Notes: generated from the sequence alone by a model not told the origin. DNA of 64,000 bases from JAWXCB01 sp034440455 (GCA_034440455.1 JAWXCB010000062.1:1-64000); one strand, 5' to 3'; shown: positions 35,116 to 43,086, counted from the stretch's first letter. Made by a program: numbers and translations.

Positions 35116-36738
35116 TTACTGCAATACCACCTTTCCTAACCATAGATTTTTCCAATCATCATCATGACCGATGTAGGTGATACTGTTTTCGCTTTTGTCG
35201 AATACGCTCGGAAAATATTTTTTCAGAAAATATTTTTCTCCTCCCAACACTTTAATTGCTCCAAGGGAAGAGTTGCTCAAGTCAATCTTGCAGATACGCG
35301 GGAAATACAGCGCATAGAAAGTTGGCGCACCGTTGTAGGCATCCATGAAACTTTCGTAGCCTTTCGTGCCTTTCACTTCCAGCAGTTCCCAGTAGATGCT
35401 CTTGCCATCGGATGCGAGATGAAAATTTTGTTTCATTTCAAAGATTTCGCTTTTCTTGTCCATATTCATTTTCCCGATTCCGTATTGCGCTTTCAGGCTG
35501 CCGCTTTTGTCGAAGTGAAAGCAAACGATGTCGCCATAAGAGGTCACTAAGGTGCCGCCCACGTTTTCTTTTGCAGTGAGTTGTCCGGCTATCAAATAAT
35601 CTCCGGAAGCGGTAACCGTGAATTGTTCGATTAAAAACTTTTTTCCGTTGTAGGCACTTGCGCCTTTGTCACCGGGCGCGGTTTTGAATTTGCTTTTGAA
35701 TTCTGCAACTGGTGTTGTAGATGCGAACGAAAGTGTGTTGGCGCTGAACTTGAACAAATGAAACTGCTCCATTTTTTCGCTTGCTCCTTTTTCCCATTTC
35801 AGGTCTAATGCATTATTAGCGCTGCCTGTAAAACCGGGGCTGACAATAGGCGCATATTCACTGAATAATTTTTCATAGGACTCTTTTGAACCTGTAGAAC
35901 TGCCGCAGAAATAAACATCGCCATCTTTCTCATAAGCAGCGGTAAGCAGCAGCGCAGAAGCGGGGCTGTTAAATTCCGCCCTGTTGATTTGGTTGCCGAG
36001 CATGTCATACTGCACATACACATACTTCGAAATATCCGCTGCGCCTTTCTTGGGAGCAAACACCAGCACGATGTTATCGGTGGCAAGCTGCTCGCAGAAT
36101 ACCAGCGAATACGCGCCTTTCAGGTCAACGATTTTTTCGGTTATCTCTAATTTGTCATTAAACAGCAGCACATAATAATTGTCGGCTGCGTTTTTTTCTT
36201 TTGATTCATTGCGAGCGATGATGAACACATCATTCTTGTTATCATCCGAAGAAACATAACTCGCATAGCCGTTAAAGGTTTTGCCGCCATCGTTCCTCGG
36301 TTTAATTGTTTCTCTTGAGAGCACTTTTTTCGTAATGAACTTTTGATTTTCATTACTCCATGTTCTCAGTGAAACCACTTTTGTAAGTTTCAATTTCATA
36401 CTCAACACATCAAACGAGGTTGAGCCGCCCACCGTGGCATAATAGGAAGTGCGCTCATAATCTACTTTCTGCTCTTTTTTCTCCTTCGTATCCTTGCTCT
36501 CTAAGAATTTCAGATTCTTGTCAAAACTGTATTCCTCGTAAGAGATGTCTTCGCTGTTCTTGTCCAATTTCATTTTGTACGTGATGTAGCTCGTGCCACC
36601 TTCATCTTTCGATACATTGTACACGTATCCCTTTTCTGCCTTTTTTGAGAGCAACTGTACGGTTTCCTTAAATTCCTGCGCGTTTACTGCAATAGCAGCG
36701 GTGGCGATGAGTAGAATTGCGAATGATAATTTTTTCAT
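35116..36738 (-). CDS. Secreted hypothetical protein, 540 residues
   Basis: A 540-residue protein with a clear signal peptide (MKKLSFAILLIATAAIAVNAQ) and no known domain. It is rich in Lys and Ser and repeats short beta-strand phrases such as NYYVLLFNDKLEITEKIVDL, YVYVQYDMLGNQI and ITYIGHDDDWKNLWLGKVVLQ, suggesting a beta-propeller or other all-beta fold. It lacks a T9SS sorting domain, so it probably stays in the periplasm or on the outer membrane. It has its own promoter in the 335-bp gap upstream and shares the terminator with carH. Function unknown. Confidence 0.85.
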   Translation of the reverse strand: MKKLSFAILLIATAAIAVNAQEFKETVQLLSKKAEKGYVYNVSKDEGGTSYITYKMKLDKNSEDISYEEYSFDKNLKFLESKDTKEKKEQKVDYERTSYYATVGGSTSFDVLSMKLKLTKVVSLRTWSNENQKFITKKVLSRETIKPRNDGGKTFNGYASYVSSDDNKNDVFIIARNESKEKNAADNYYVLLFNDKLEITEKIVDLKGAYSLVFCEQLATDNIVLVFAPKKGAADISKYVYVQYDMLGNQINRAEFNSPASALLLTAAYEKDGDVYFCGSSTGSKESYEKLFSEYAPIVSPGFTGSANNALDLKWEKGASEKMEQFHLFKFSANTLSFASTTPVAEFKSKFKTAPGDKGASAYNGKKFLIEQFTVTASGDYLIAGQLTAKENVGGTLVTSYGDIVCFHFDKSGSLKAQYGIGKMNMDKKSEIFEMKQNFHLASDGKSIYWELLEVKGTKGYESFMDAYNGAPTFYALYFPRICKIDLSNSSLGAIKVLGGEKYFLKKYFPSVFDKSENSITYIGHDDDWKNLWLGKVVLQ

Positions 36739-37073
36739 AAAAATGCTTACTGTTTTATTGTGTTAATTGATTTTTTATTTGTCGGGTAATTCTGATTATC
36801 CGGTGAATAAGAATAGGATGCCTGATAGCAGAGGAAATCCTTAACGCCTCTGTATTCGCAAATATATTGACTAAGAGAGGCATCACCAATATTTTCAGAA
36901 AATCGGTACTTCAACGTAGATGCTATCTAAACATTTGGAGGAAGGAGGGCGAAGGAAAAAAGCTTTGCACGATTCTTTTATTTCTGCAACCGCAGGATAA
37001 AGGCGAATAGCGTCTCACAAAACAAATGTACGCCTTTAAAGTCAGGAGAGTCGTCATTGATTTATTTATTGCG
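36739..37073. other. Intergenic region, 335 bp, with a -7 box
   Basis: No coding or RNA gene is visible. Its one clear signal is the promoter box described at 36859-36866. The part nearest the sigma-like gene is AT-rich and could hold a terminator for it, but no clean stem was found. Confidence 0.5.
36859..36866 (-). promoter_or_regulatory. Promoter -7 box TATATTTG of the 540-residue gene
   Basis: TATATTTG on the minus strand matches TAnnTTTG. A TTGG about 19 bases upstream may act as the -33 element. The leader would be about 115 bases. Confidence 0.5.
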
Positions 37074-37619
37074 TTAGAACTGCCTGAGTATTGAAAAACT
37101 TTTCAATGGATAATCATTTACAACGTGCAGCACTCTTGCTTTGGGCGCTGCTTCTGCTTCCTTTTGCTTGCTTTTACTCCAGAGGAGGCGATATTCCGCC
37201 CGCAATTTTTTGGGCACATCACGTTCAGGAATTCCTGATTTCAATGCGGCTTCTTTTAAGCTCACAAGTTCAAAACAGAGCAGGTTGATGAGCGGATAAC
37301 TTCCGTTGAGCGGTTTATAGCTGACTGGTTTCAGCTTGCGCGCTTTTAAGTGTTTAAGAGTTAATCTATACGTGTGGCGGAGCAGGCAATGGCACAGCGC
37401 TGTGTAAATGCGTGAAAGCATCCTTCTCTCTTTTAGCTCCCGGAAAGTTTCTTTAAATATTTCTTCGGCTATTTTATCATCACCTGTCATGTTAAGGATA
37501 ACTCCATACATCATGGGCGCATATTTATCATGCACAATTTCCCATACGGATTCTTTGTTTTGAACAAGCATGGAAATAATGGTGGAGTCGCGGTGGTGGC
37601 TATTTAGAGAGGGTGTCAT
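37074..37619 (-). CDS. Sigma-70/ECF-like protein with degenerate region 4
   Basis: A 181-residue protein that opens like an ECF sigma factor: WEIVHDKYAPMMYGVILNMTGDDKIAEEIFKETFRELKERR at ~26-67 matches region 2 (with DDKIAEEI in the place of DRADAEDI). The region 4 helix-turn-helix is weak; CFELVSLKEAALKSGIPERDVPKKLRAEYRLL at ~113-150 has an approximate HTH pattern but few consensus residues. It is the first gene downstream of one copy of the shared promoter module, so it belongs to the stress regulon and could feed back on it. It may also be a non-functional relative. The family assignment is likely; the promoter specificity is unknown. Confidence 0.65.
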   Translation of the reverse strand: MTPSLNSHHRDSTIISMLVQNKESVWEIVHDKYAPMMYGVILNMTGDDKIAEEIFKETFRELKERRMLSRIYTALCHCLLRHTYRLTLKHLKARKLKPVSYKPLNGSYPLINLLCFELVSLKEAALKSGIPERDVPKKLRAEYRLLWSKSKQKEAEAAPKARVLHVVNDYPLKSFSILRQF

Positions 37620-37651
37620 TTATTTTCATATTTGTTGGTGAGAGGCAGCCG

Positions 37652-37720
37652 CTAATTTTATCAGAGTTATTCGGATGCCCGTTACGCAATTCGTTAAAAA
37701 GGTTATATCATTCACACATT
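37652..37720 (-). promoter_or_regulatory. Shared promoter module, copy a (sigma-like gene)
   Basis: Two half-sites (GTTACG and GTTATA on the plus strand) are spaced 21 bp, with CACACA beyond. The -7 position 21 bp from the proximal half-site reads AAAATTAG, not CAnnTTTG, so this copy has lost the core promoter or uses another. It overlaps the end of the 74-residue gene. Confidence 0.6.
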
Positions 37721-37932
37721 TTGGAATTCGGAGATTTTCTTTCAAATGCGGTCAATTGCATTTGAATAGATTCTAAGTATTGTTCGAAATCAACCGTGCT
37801 GATTTCTTTTTCAAGAGTAGAAAGGAACAAAGGTGTTTCGCTTAAATGCTTGTAGAGTTCAGGAAAATCTTTTTGAATAATTGTTGTAACTCTGAAGATT
37901 TCATTCATGAGTTTATTTTGCAGCGGCAGCAT
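37708..37932 (-). CDS. Hypothetical helical protein, 74 residues
   Basis: A 74-residue charged helical protein (MNEIFRVTTIIQKDFPELYKHLSETPLFLSTLEKEIS) without signal peptide. Its ATG overlaps the stop of the upstream gene by one base (TAATG), so the two are coupled. Its last codons (SKMCE) and stop lie inside promoter module copy a. No family is recognised; it may bind or regulate a partner in the operon. Confidence 0.65.
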   Translation of the reverse strand: MLPLQNKLMNEIFRVTTIIQKDFPELYKHLSETPLFLSTLEKEISTVDFEQYLESIQMQLTAFERKSPNSKMCE

Positions 37933-38126
37933 TATGCTTCATCTTTTGTTGTGCGCACCAATCCAATGCCGGAGATAAAAAACAGGAGACCGAGCACTCC
38001 GAAAACCAGAAGAGCTTTAACATCATGCGCACCGCCCGATGTAGTGACGAATGCTATCGCAGTATAAATAAGTCCGCCTATTCCAAGAATAGTAAGGACT
38101 GCGCCAAAGACTCTTTTGAGGTTCAT
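37932..38126 (-). CDS. Small two-helix membrane protein
   Basis: A 64-residue protein with two transmembrane helices (VFGAVLTILGIGGLIYTAIAFV and LLVFGVLGLLFFISGIGLV) and a short loop. Small proteins starting MNLKRVFGxxLTxLGIGGLIY are frequent in Bacteroidota envelope stress regions. It is translationally coupled to the next gene and follows the barrel gene by 59 bp. Function unknown. Confidence 0.75.
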   Translation of the reverse strand: MNLKRVFGAVLTILGIGGLIYTAIAFVTTSGGAHDVKALLVFGVLGLLFFISGIGLVRTTKDEA

Positions 38127-38185
38127 ATTATTTGCAGCAATTTTTTATCACGGTTAGAGAATGAATACTGTCATTCCGGAAAGTG

Positions 38186-38800
38186 TCAGAGTTTAAATGA
38201 AAACCCTACGTTGACTACACTCTTGCCCCAGCCGAACTCGCCATTTACCCCAACCTTCTCGCTGAAGTAGTAACGGACACCGACATGCAGCCCACCGAAA
38301 GCCAACGGCACTATTCGCGAGGAGTTTTCATAGTAAGTGAAAGCGACACCACTGCCCACATTCGCCCCTGCATAGATGTCTAATTTGTCGGAATGAATGT
38401 TCTTGCTTGAGTTGTCTGCTATCAATTGATAGAAGTGGAAGTTGGCTATCATCCCGATGGGCACATTTATTTCGCCTGAATATTTATAATAGAGTTCATC
38501 TCTTTTTCCTTTCTTTTCTCCTCTGGTTCTTCCGCCTACTCCAGTGGTAAATCCAAGCCCCACATATTTATGAATTCCGAATTCCCCTTGGAAATTGATT
38601 TGTCCGGTTGAAGGATAATACCATCTGTTGAAATCACCATCATGTCTGTAATAGTAATAGTCGTCTATGTGGAAGAATTTTGAGACCCCAAAGCCTAATG
38701 ACAGCACTCTCGAGTTTCTTTCCCACGCCTGCGCATGAACAGGATTCGCGTTCAGCAGCAGAATAAATACAATAATCAGATGACACAAAATCTTTTTCAT
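38186..38800 (-). CDS. Outer-membrane beta-barrel protein
   Basis: A 204-residue protein with a signal peptide (LIIVFILLLNANPVHAQ) and about eight predicted beta strands in amphipathic pattern (FQGEFGIHKYVGLGFTTGVGGRT, YAGANVGSGVAFTYYENSSR, FGGLHVGVRYYFSEKVGVNGEFGWG), ending in KSVVNVGFSFKL with a terminal aromatic-containing strand. It is the small porin/OmpW-like type. It is the first gene of a small minus-strand unit and has a bidirectional terminator just upstream of its start. Confidence 0.85.
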   Translation of the reverse strand: MKKILCHLIIVFILLLNANPVHAQAWERNSRVLSLGFGVSKFFHIDDYYYYRHDGDFNRWYYPSTGQINFQGEFGIHKYVGLGFTTGVGGRTRGEKKGKRDELYYKYSGEINVPIGMIANFHFYQLIADNSSKNIHSDKLDIYAGANVGSGVAFTYYENSSRIVPLAFGGLHVGVRYYFSEKVGVNGEFGWGKSVVNVGFSFKL

Positions 38801-38836
38801 GAGGAATGTTTTTAGTTTGGATTATCAGAAGAGAAT

Positions 38837-38869
38837 AAAAAAAGGCGGGCGCAACGCCCGCCTTTTTTT
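38837..38869. terminator. Bidirectional intrinsic terminator
   Basis: A perfect stem GGCGGGCG with CGCCCGCC and loop CAA, flanked by seven A and seven T residues. It ends the lipoprotein gene on the minus strand. Confidence 0.9.
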
Positions 38870-38882
38870 GAGAGGTTGTTGC

Positions 38883-39350
38883 TTACTTTTTATTGTCAAC
38901 CGTCAGGTCTTTGAATGCCTTTCCAAACTCATCCATGTCGTGATTGAATTCACGCTTGAATGTTTCCCAATCGCTTTGGCTCTTTTCGTAGTTGTCAATT
39001 TTGGTACGCATGGCTTTGTTTTGCTGTTCGAGCGTATCAACCCTTTTAGCATAAACTGCGTCAAGCGTCTTGCCTGAACTTTTCATCTTTTCTCTTACTT
39101 CAGCAATGCGCACTTCATTGTCTCTGATTTTTATATCAGATTCATTCTTGAATGTTTGCCATTCAAATGCTTTAGCTGATTTCTCCTTTTCTGCATCTGC
39201 TTTTTGTTGTGCTTCGTTCAAATCTTGTTTTGCATCTTTCACATCAGCCTGAGCGGCATCTTCTTTTTGAGCAGATGACTGGCAGCCGGTGAAGATTGTT
39301 CCTGCCATCAGCGTGGTTGCCATGGCGAGGGTTAAAATTGTTTTTTTCAT
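38883..39350 (-). CDS. Coiled-coil lipoprotein
   Basis: A 155-residue lipoprotein: signal peptide ending in the lipobox IFTGC with Cys as the lipidation site, then an Ala/Lys/Glu/Asp-rich stretch (KEDAAQADVKDAKQDLNEAQQKADAEKEKSAKAFEWQTFKNES) that should form a long coiled coil. It resembles small stress lipoproteins of Bacteroidota. It is 61 bp downstream of the CsbD gene and probably co-transcribed from promoter module copy b, then ended by the bidirectional terminator. Confidence 0.8.
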   Translation of the reverse strand: MKKTILTLAMATTLMAGTIFTGCQSSAQKEDAAQADVKDAKQDLNEAQQKADAEKEKSAKAFEWQTFKNESDIKIRDNEVRIAEVREKMKSSGKTLDAVYAKRVDTLEQQNKAMRTKIDNYEKSQSDWETFKREFNHDMDEFGKAFKDLTVDNKK

Positions 39351-39411
39351 TATGTTTGTTTTTTATTCCTGCAAGTCTGTGCAGGACAGTTTTCTTTAAA
39401 TAGAGAACTGC

Positions 39412-39594
39412 TTATGCCCCCATGATTTTATGCAACTCCTCTTTTGTTTTGCCTAACTTGATTTGGAGTTTTCCAAGCATTTCGTCTTTTTTGCCTTCAG
39501 CAAACAACAAGTCATTGTCTGTTAATGTTGCAAATTTTTGTTTGAGCTTGCCCTTCTGCTCATCCCAGTTTCCTTTTAGTTCTGTGGTGTTCAT
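39412..39594 (-). CDS. CsbD family stress protein
   Basis: A 60-residue hydrophilic helical protein with the CsbD signature GNWDEQKGKLKQKFATLTDNDL and GKLQIKLGKTKEEL. CsbD proteins are produced under general stress (sigma-B in Bacillus, osmotic and starvation stress elsewhere); the molecular role is still unclear. It stands 39 bases from promoter module copy b, and between them is the GTGAAA-ATTC-TTTCAC hairpin. It fits a stress regulon together with Dps and YtxH. Confidence 0.9.
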   Translation of the reverse strand: MNTTELKGNWDEQKGKLKQKFATLTDNDLLFAEGKKDEMLGKLQIKLGKTKEELHKIMGA

Positions 39595-39612
39595 AATAGA
39601 TGGTTTTAAATA

Positions 39613-39628
39613 GTGAAAGAATTTTCAC
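39613..39628 (-). promoter_or_regulatory. Leader hairpin GTGAAA-ATTC-TTTCAC (csbD)
   Basis: A 6-bp stem with a four-base loop lies exactly four bases after the -7 box of module copy b, at the 5' end of the predicted csbD mRNA. The same 16 bases at the same spacing occur at copies d and f. Confidence 0.7.
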
Positions 39629-39632
39629 AATA

Positions 39633-39701
39633 CAAAAGTGCGGGCTTTAACTATGGAAACCGTTACACAATTCTGTAAAAGAGTTACATCATTCACACAT
39701 T
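39633..39701 (-). promoter_or_regulatory. Shared promoter module, copy b (csbD)
   Basis: Intact module: CACACA, distal GTTACA, proximal GTTACA 21 bp away (plus-strand reading), then 21 bp to CAAAAGTG, which is CACTTTTG in the coding sense. It overlaps the end of the upstream small gene. Confidence 0.85.
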
Positions 39702-39920
39702 TGGAGAAGACTGTTTATGGAGTTTTTTTTGTTTTAACAATTTCGGCAGGTCTTGTGCAGGTCCGTCATTAGCGCCACTACCTTGAACTCCGGCAATTCC
39801 TTTTTTGGAATGAGCAACGCGCGGAATTTTCTCCGGTAACTTGTTCAGCGTCATACCCGGAGCATTGGGCTGTTCTTCAGCATATCCTCGTCTGATTTTT
39901 TTAATTGGTTTTATTTTCAT
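39693..39920 (-). CDS. Small basic hypothetical protein, 75 residues
   Basis: A 75-residue basic protein (MKIKPIKKIRRGYAEEQ, then KGIAGVQGSGANDGPAQDL and LLKQKKLHKQSSPNV). I start it at the Met of MKIKP; 12 more residues upstream look non-coding in style. It ends inside promoter module copy b. It follows the DUF748 gene in the dps unit. No family is recognised; its KK-rich nature suggests nucleic acid or surface binding. Confidence 0.55.
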   Translation of the reverse strand: MKIKPIKKIRRGYAEEQPNAPGMTLNKLPEKIPRVAHSKKGIAGVQGSGANDGPAQDLPKLLKQKKLHKQSSPNV

Positions 39921-39980
39921 GTTCTTTATTTTATTTTTTTGAGCTACCGAATTCAAACGCGAATCCTATAAACTCCTATG

Positions 39981-41123
39981 TCATTTTGATTCCCTATCTT
40001 TCTTTCTGAATAGTTTTCTCGAAAAGCGGTTATCCTTTTCTGATTTATCTACCGATTGGATATTAATCGCATTATCTATGGATGGATGCAGCGCCCGGAT
40101 AAAACCATTTCTCAATACTTCAATCATTGCATACCAAATGCGCACATTCGGGTCATCCAGATTGCCGTCTAACGGAATCCGTGTTGCAATCTGATCTTTC
40201 TTTTGGTTTTCCAGCAACTCGGCAGTGGTCCCCACTATTGCCTCCCACATTTTCCGAAAAATATTATCATCCCTGTCTTCTGCGCCCACAACTTTCAGGT
40301 CGCTTATTAAAGGCTTTATATAACCGGTGAATTGCCCTTGTTCCGATGCCACTTCAGTATAGAGTCCGAAAGTCCCCCTGCTCACATCAATCTTTGCATA
40401 GGCTTGAAAAAAATCATTGAGCAATACCAGGTTGGTGCTATCAAGTGAAACATTAAGGTCAAAGGTGGGTTTTGAAGCCAGCGGATTGAGTTTCATATTC
40501 AGCTTAAAAAACCCCTCATACACATCAGCCGTCATCACTACTACAGCAGGCAACAGGCTGACTGAGTCATATACATTTCTAAGATTTGTTGCCGACATGG
40601 ATATTGCTGTCATCTCAATGTCAACCATTGGTTTGCTGGTGGAATCAATAAATCTGAGCTTGCCGTTTAGCATTTCCATGCGATTGATTTTCAAAGGCAT
40701 GAAATCTTTCAGCAGTTCGCGAAAGTCGGCAGTATCCTTTTGCACTTGGGCCGGCTCCACTTTATCAAGCGTAAACCGTACTTCAGGTGAATCAAAAATC
40801 AATTCACCCACAATATTCCCGCGTAGCAAACCCTTCCATTCTACAGAGAGGTCAATTTGCCGTGCGCTCATAAAAGGTGTTTGCTTGCCGGTAGCTGAAT
40901 CAACCTTATCAATATTAATAGCGCAGATTTTATAGGCTCCCCGGTAGAGCGCCAGATCAATATCCTCTATATTCCCAGTGTATCCCTTCAGCGTTTTAAG
41001 ATTTTTGTTGGCAAAATGCAGGAGAACAAAAGGCAGGCTGATTCGTATTGCCACCAGCAGAACAATCACGGACAGCAAGGCTATTCCTGCTTTTTTTCTT
41101 TTAAAAAAATCGGGCAACTTCAT
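39981..41123 (-). CDS. DUF748/AsmA-like membrane-anchored protein
   Basis: A 380-residue protein with one N-terminal anchor (AGIALLSVIVLLVAIRISLPFVLL) and a periplasmic DUF748-type domain: SARQIDLSVEWKGLLRGNIVGELIFDSPEVRFTLDK and IEMTAISMSATNLRN are typical beta-sheet phrases. DUF748/AsmA proteins bridge the envelope and have been linked to lipid transport or outer-membrane stability. It is in the dps unit, with Dps and a DUF2141 lipoprotein upstream and the small basic protein after it, so it is probably induced with them. Family likely; role not shown. Confidence 0.8.
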   Translation of the reverse strand: MKLPDFFKRKKAGIALLSVIVLLVAIRISLPFVLLHFANKNLKTLKGYTGNIEDIDLALYRGAYKICAINIDKVDSATGKQTPFMSARQIDLSVEWKGLLRGNIVGELIFDSPEVRFTLDKVEPAQVQKDTADFRELLKDFMPLKINRMEMLNGKLRFIDSTSKPMVDIEMTAISMSATNLRNVYDSVSLLPAVVVMTADVYEGFFKLNMKLNPLASKPTFDLNVSLDSTNLVLLNDFFQAYAKIDVSRGTFGLYTEVASEQGQFTGYIKPLISDLKVVGAEDRDDNIFRKMWEAIVGTTAELLENQKKDQIATRIPLDGNLDDPNVRIWYAMIEVLRNGFIRALHPSIDNAINIQSVDKSEKDNRFSRKLFRKKDRESK

Positions 41124-41224
41124 TAAATGTTCTTTTATATAGAATAACTCATCCGCTTCAATGTTTTACCAATAAATGATTGAGGAACAAAGTGTCAATT
41201 CATTCATAGACTTTTTTTGCTATG

Positions 41225-41752
41225 CTACCTGAGCATTGAGAGGTTGAGGGTGTTCTCTTTTTCACTGTAAGTAAACTTGCAGTCACCAAAGCCGGGAGGT
41301 TTGAGCTTTGGCTTGAAATTATTTGAAAATCCATAAGGTTCTTGAGGGATGCCCATGAAATTTCTATCGCATTTTCCATCATTGTTTACATCCTGGTAAA
41401 AAGCTATCGCAAACTCGCCATAGCTGAGGTCTTTTACCTGGGTAGTCAATGTACTCCCATTGGAGTTAAACTTATATCCCTTCAGCCTGTCGGTCTTGCT
41501 CAGGAATTTATGTTTTGTCTGGTAAAAAACTACGTTCACACGTGACTTGGAAGGAGCAAGGTTTGTGAAAATAAGCGTAAGTGGTTTGCGTCCTGTTACT
41601 TCAGCCACACTATCAGTTACTTGTAAAGAATCTTCCGCAATTACATCGTCTGTTTCCGGGAGGCTTACGGGATACTTGCACCCGCTGACAAAAAGCGCGC
41701 AGAGTACAATGAGGAAGGTAATTGCAGGAATAAGTTTTTGCTTTGCTTGCAT
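41225..41752 (-). CDS. DUF2141 lipoprotein
   Basis: A 175-residue lipoprotein. The signal peptide (FLIVLCALFVSGC) has a VSGC lipobox, followed by a linker and a DUF2141 domain (LTLIFTNLAPSKSRVNVVFYQTKHKF, LSYGEFAIAFYQDVNNDGKCDRNFMGIPQEPYGFSNN). The motif D-x-N-x-D-G-x-x-D is a likely metal-binding loop and GFSNN is the family mark. The start at MQAKQ is chosen because the longer frame runs into the upstream dps gene, 14 bp away. It is co-transcribed with dps. Confidence 0.85.
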   Translation of the reverse strand: MQAKQKLIPAITFLIVLCALFVSGCKYPVSLPETDDVIAEDSLQVTDSVAEVTGRKPLTLIFTNLAPSKSRVNVVFYQTKHKFLSKTDRLKGYKFNSNGSTLTTQVKDLSYGEFAIAFYQDVNNDGKCDRNFMGIPQEPYGFSNNFKPKLKPPGFGDCKFTYSEKENTLNLSMLR

Positions 41753-41766
41753 TTCTTTTTTTTTAA

Positions 41767-42240
41767 TCAACTTAAATATCTTCTCAAAACCCATGCGGTG
41801 GTTTCATGCTGCTTCATCAATCCTGTGAGGAAATCAGCAGTTCCCGCGTCTTTATATTTTTCGCTGCAAGCATCCACGCCTTCACGCAGTTCAACTACAG
41901 AAGTTTCATGGTCTTTCAGCAGTTCCCGAATCATTTCTTTTGAGGAAGGATATTTTCCGGGAGTTTCTTTGATGGTGGATAGTTTTGCAAACTCCTGCAT
42001 GGTGCCGATGGTTTTGCTTCCTAATTTATTGATGCGTTCAGCTACTTCATCAATGGCTTCTTCCAGTTGCTTGTATTGGCTCTCAAAAAGCTTGTGCAAC
42101 TCCATGAAACTTTCACCTCCCACGTTCCAATGAAATTTTCTTGTCTTTACATACAAGGTCATCTGGTTGGACAGCACAGTTGAAAGAAGCGTAGTGACGC
42201 GCTCTAAAGTTTTTTCAGAGATACCGATATTAGTTTTCAT
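41767..42240 (-). CDS. dps: Dps-family DNA-starvation/ferritin-like protein
   Basis: A 157-residue four-helix-bundle protein that stores iron and protects DNA. The ferroxidase-site residues lie in KTRKFHWNVGGESFMELHKLFESQYKQLEEAIDEVAERINKLG: His of FHWNV, then His/Asp/Glu of MELHKLFESQYKQLEEAIDEVAERI, as in Dps. It is the first gene of its unit and has module copy c 33 bases upstream. A stress-induced Dps is in keeping with CsbD, YtxH and the others in this region. The assignment is secure. Confidence 0.95.
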   Translation of the reverse strand: MKTNIGISEKTLERVTTLLSTVLSNQMTLYVKTRKFHWNVGGESFMELHKLFESQYKQLEEAIDEVAERINKLGSKTIGTMQEFAKLSTIKETPGKYPSSKEMIRELLKDHETSVVELREGVDACSEKYKDAGTADFLTGLMKQHETTAWVLRRYLS

Positions 42241-42272
42241 AGTAGAATGTATTTAGTGAAGTTTTGAGAATA

Positions 42273-42341
42273 CAAAGTTGAACCCATGCCTTGTGGAAAG
42301 CGTTACACAATTGCAGGAAAGAGTTACATGATTCACACATT
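42273..42341 (-). promoter_or_regulatory. Shared promoter module, copy c (dps)
   Basis: Intact module: GTTACA repeats 21 bp apart and 21 bp to CAAAGTTG, which is CAACTTTG in the coding sense. It precedes dps by 33 bp. Confidence 0.88.
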
Positions 42342-42349
42342 TGTAAAAA

Positions 42350-42504
42350 TTTTGTTTAGTGGAAGTCTTTCAAGAAACCGGTTAACGGGTAACAGGCTCG
42401 CGTACCTTTTCGTTGGTCATAGAAAGAAGATTGGAAAATTCCCATGTTCCTGATTTATCCGTTTAGCCAACCTGACAAACCGGGAAAGACTCCACTAAAC
42501 AAAA
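42350..42504. repeat. Long inverted repeat (27-bp stem, ~95-base loop)
   Basis: The left arm TTTTGTTTAGTGGA, one extra A, GTCTTTC, a six-base bulge, CCGGTT (42350-42383) pairs with the right arm AACCGG-GAAAGAC-TCCACTAAAC-AAAA (42478-42504). The loop has no coding frame. It lies between dps and the Q/N-rich protein gene, just past module copy c. It may be a small RNA, a mini mobile element, or a folded spacer. Confidence 0.75.
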
Positions 42505-42550
42505 CTTTGTGACATTTTATTATAGGCTTGGTGTGAAATACTGCTGAAAA

Positions 42551-42603
42551 ATTAAAGTGAGGAGCAAAGCGGTGACTTGCGTACGGTTACCCCTCACTTT
42601 AAT
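42551..42603 (-). terminator. Possible terminator of the Q/N-rich protein gene
   Basis: A perfect 12-bp inverted repeat (ATTAAAGTGAGG with CCTCACTTTAAT) with a 29-base loop, followed on the minus strand by TTTTTC. It begins ~20 bases after the stop. The loop is large for an intrinsic terminator, so confidence is moderate. Confidence 0.55.
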
Positions 42604-42621
42604 CTGATGATTAATCAGCAA

Positions 42622-43086
42622 TCAATTTTTCTTATCAGTCCGCTTGTTAGCATTCTGATTTTGGTTACCGCTCTTGTTGGAGATTTCATCTTTGTTTGCA
42701 TCACGAACGGTGCTTTCACGCTGACTTCCTTTCTGATATTCTTGCTGGCAATTGCGCTCATCTGAAGTAGCCTTGTCACCGTTCTGCTGCTTTTTGCCCG
42801 GATACTCATTCGGAGTTTTCTGCTGATCTTCATCCTCCTCAGCAACTGTTGTATCCTCTCTTTGGCGATTACGCTGGTCTGAAGGAGCCTTGTCACCATT
42901 CTGCTGTTTTTTACCGGGAAATTCATTCGGAGTATCTGTTTGTTCCTCATTTTCATCAACAATTGAAGATGATTTTTCTGTCGGAGCGCCCTTTTTTCTT
43001 TGATTGTCGCGATTGAACTGACCGCCTTGATTTTGCTGACCACTCTGGTTACCTGTAACCTCTTGGTCTTTTTGATTTTTTGACAT
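42622..43086 (-). CDS. Gln/Asn/Lys-rich hydrophilic protein with a 39-residue repeat
   Basis: A 154-residue low-complexity protein without signal peptide, starting MSKNQKDQEVTGNQSGQQNQ. Two tandem copies of a 39-residue unit (TPNEFPGKKQQNGDKAPSDQ and TPNEYPGKKQQNGDKATSDE) stand in the middle, with 117-bp DNA periods. Its N-terminus and upstream leader resemble those of the second such gene at 44.7 kb. Intrinsically disordered, charged proteins of this kind often act in desiccation or osmotic stress, but no function is known. I chose the Met of MSKNQKD since 20 upstream residues overlap the promoter leader. It is under module copy d. Confidence 0.75.
   Translation of the reverse strand: MSKNQKDQEVTGNQSGQQNQGGQFNRDNQRKKGAPTEKSSSIVDENEEQTDTPNEFPGKKQQNGDKAPSDQRNRQREDTTVAEEDEDQQKTPNEYPGKKQQNGDKATSDERNCQQEYQKGSQRESTVRDANKDEISNKSGNQNQNANKRTDKKN

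Noticed and set aside
41225..41794. Longer start for the DUF2141 lipoprotein
   Set aside because: It would overlap dps and put 14 residues ahead of the signal peptide.
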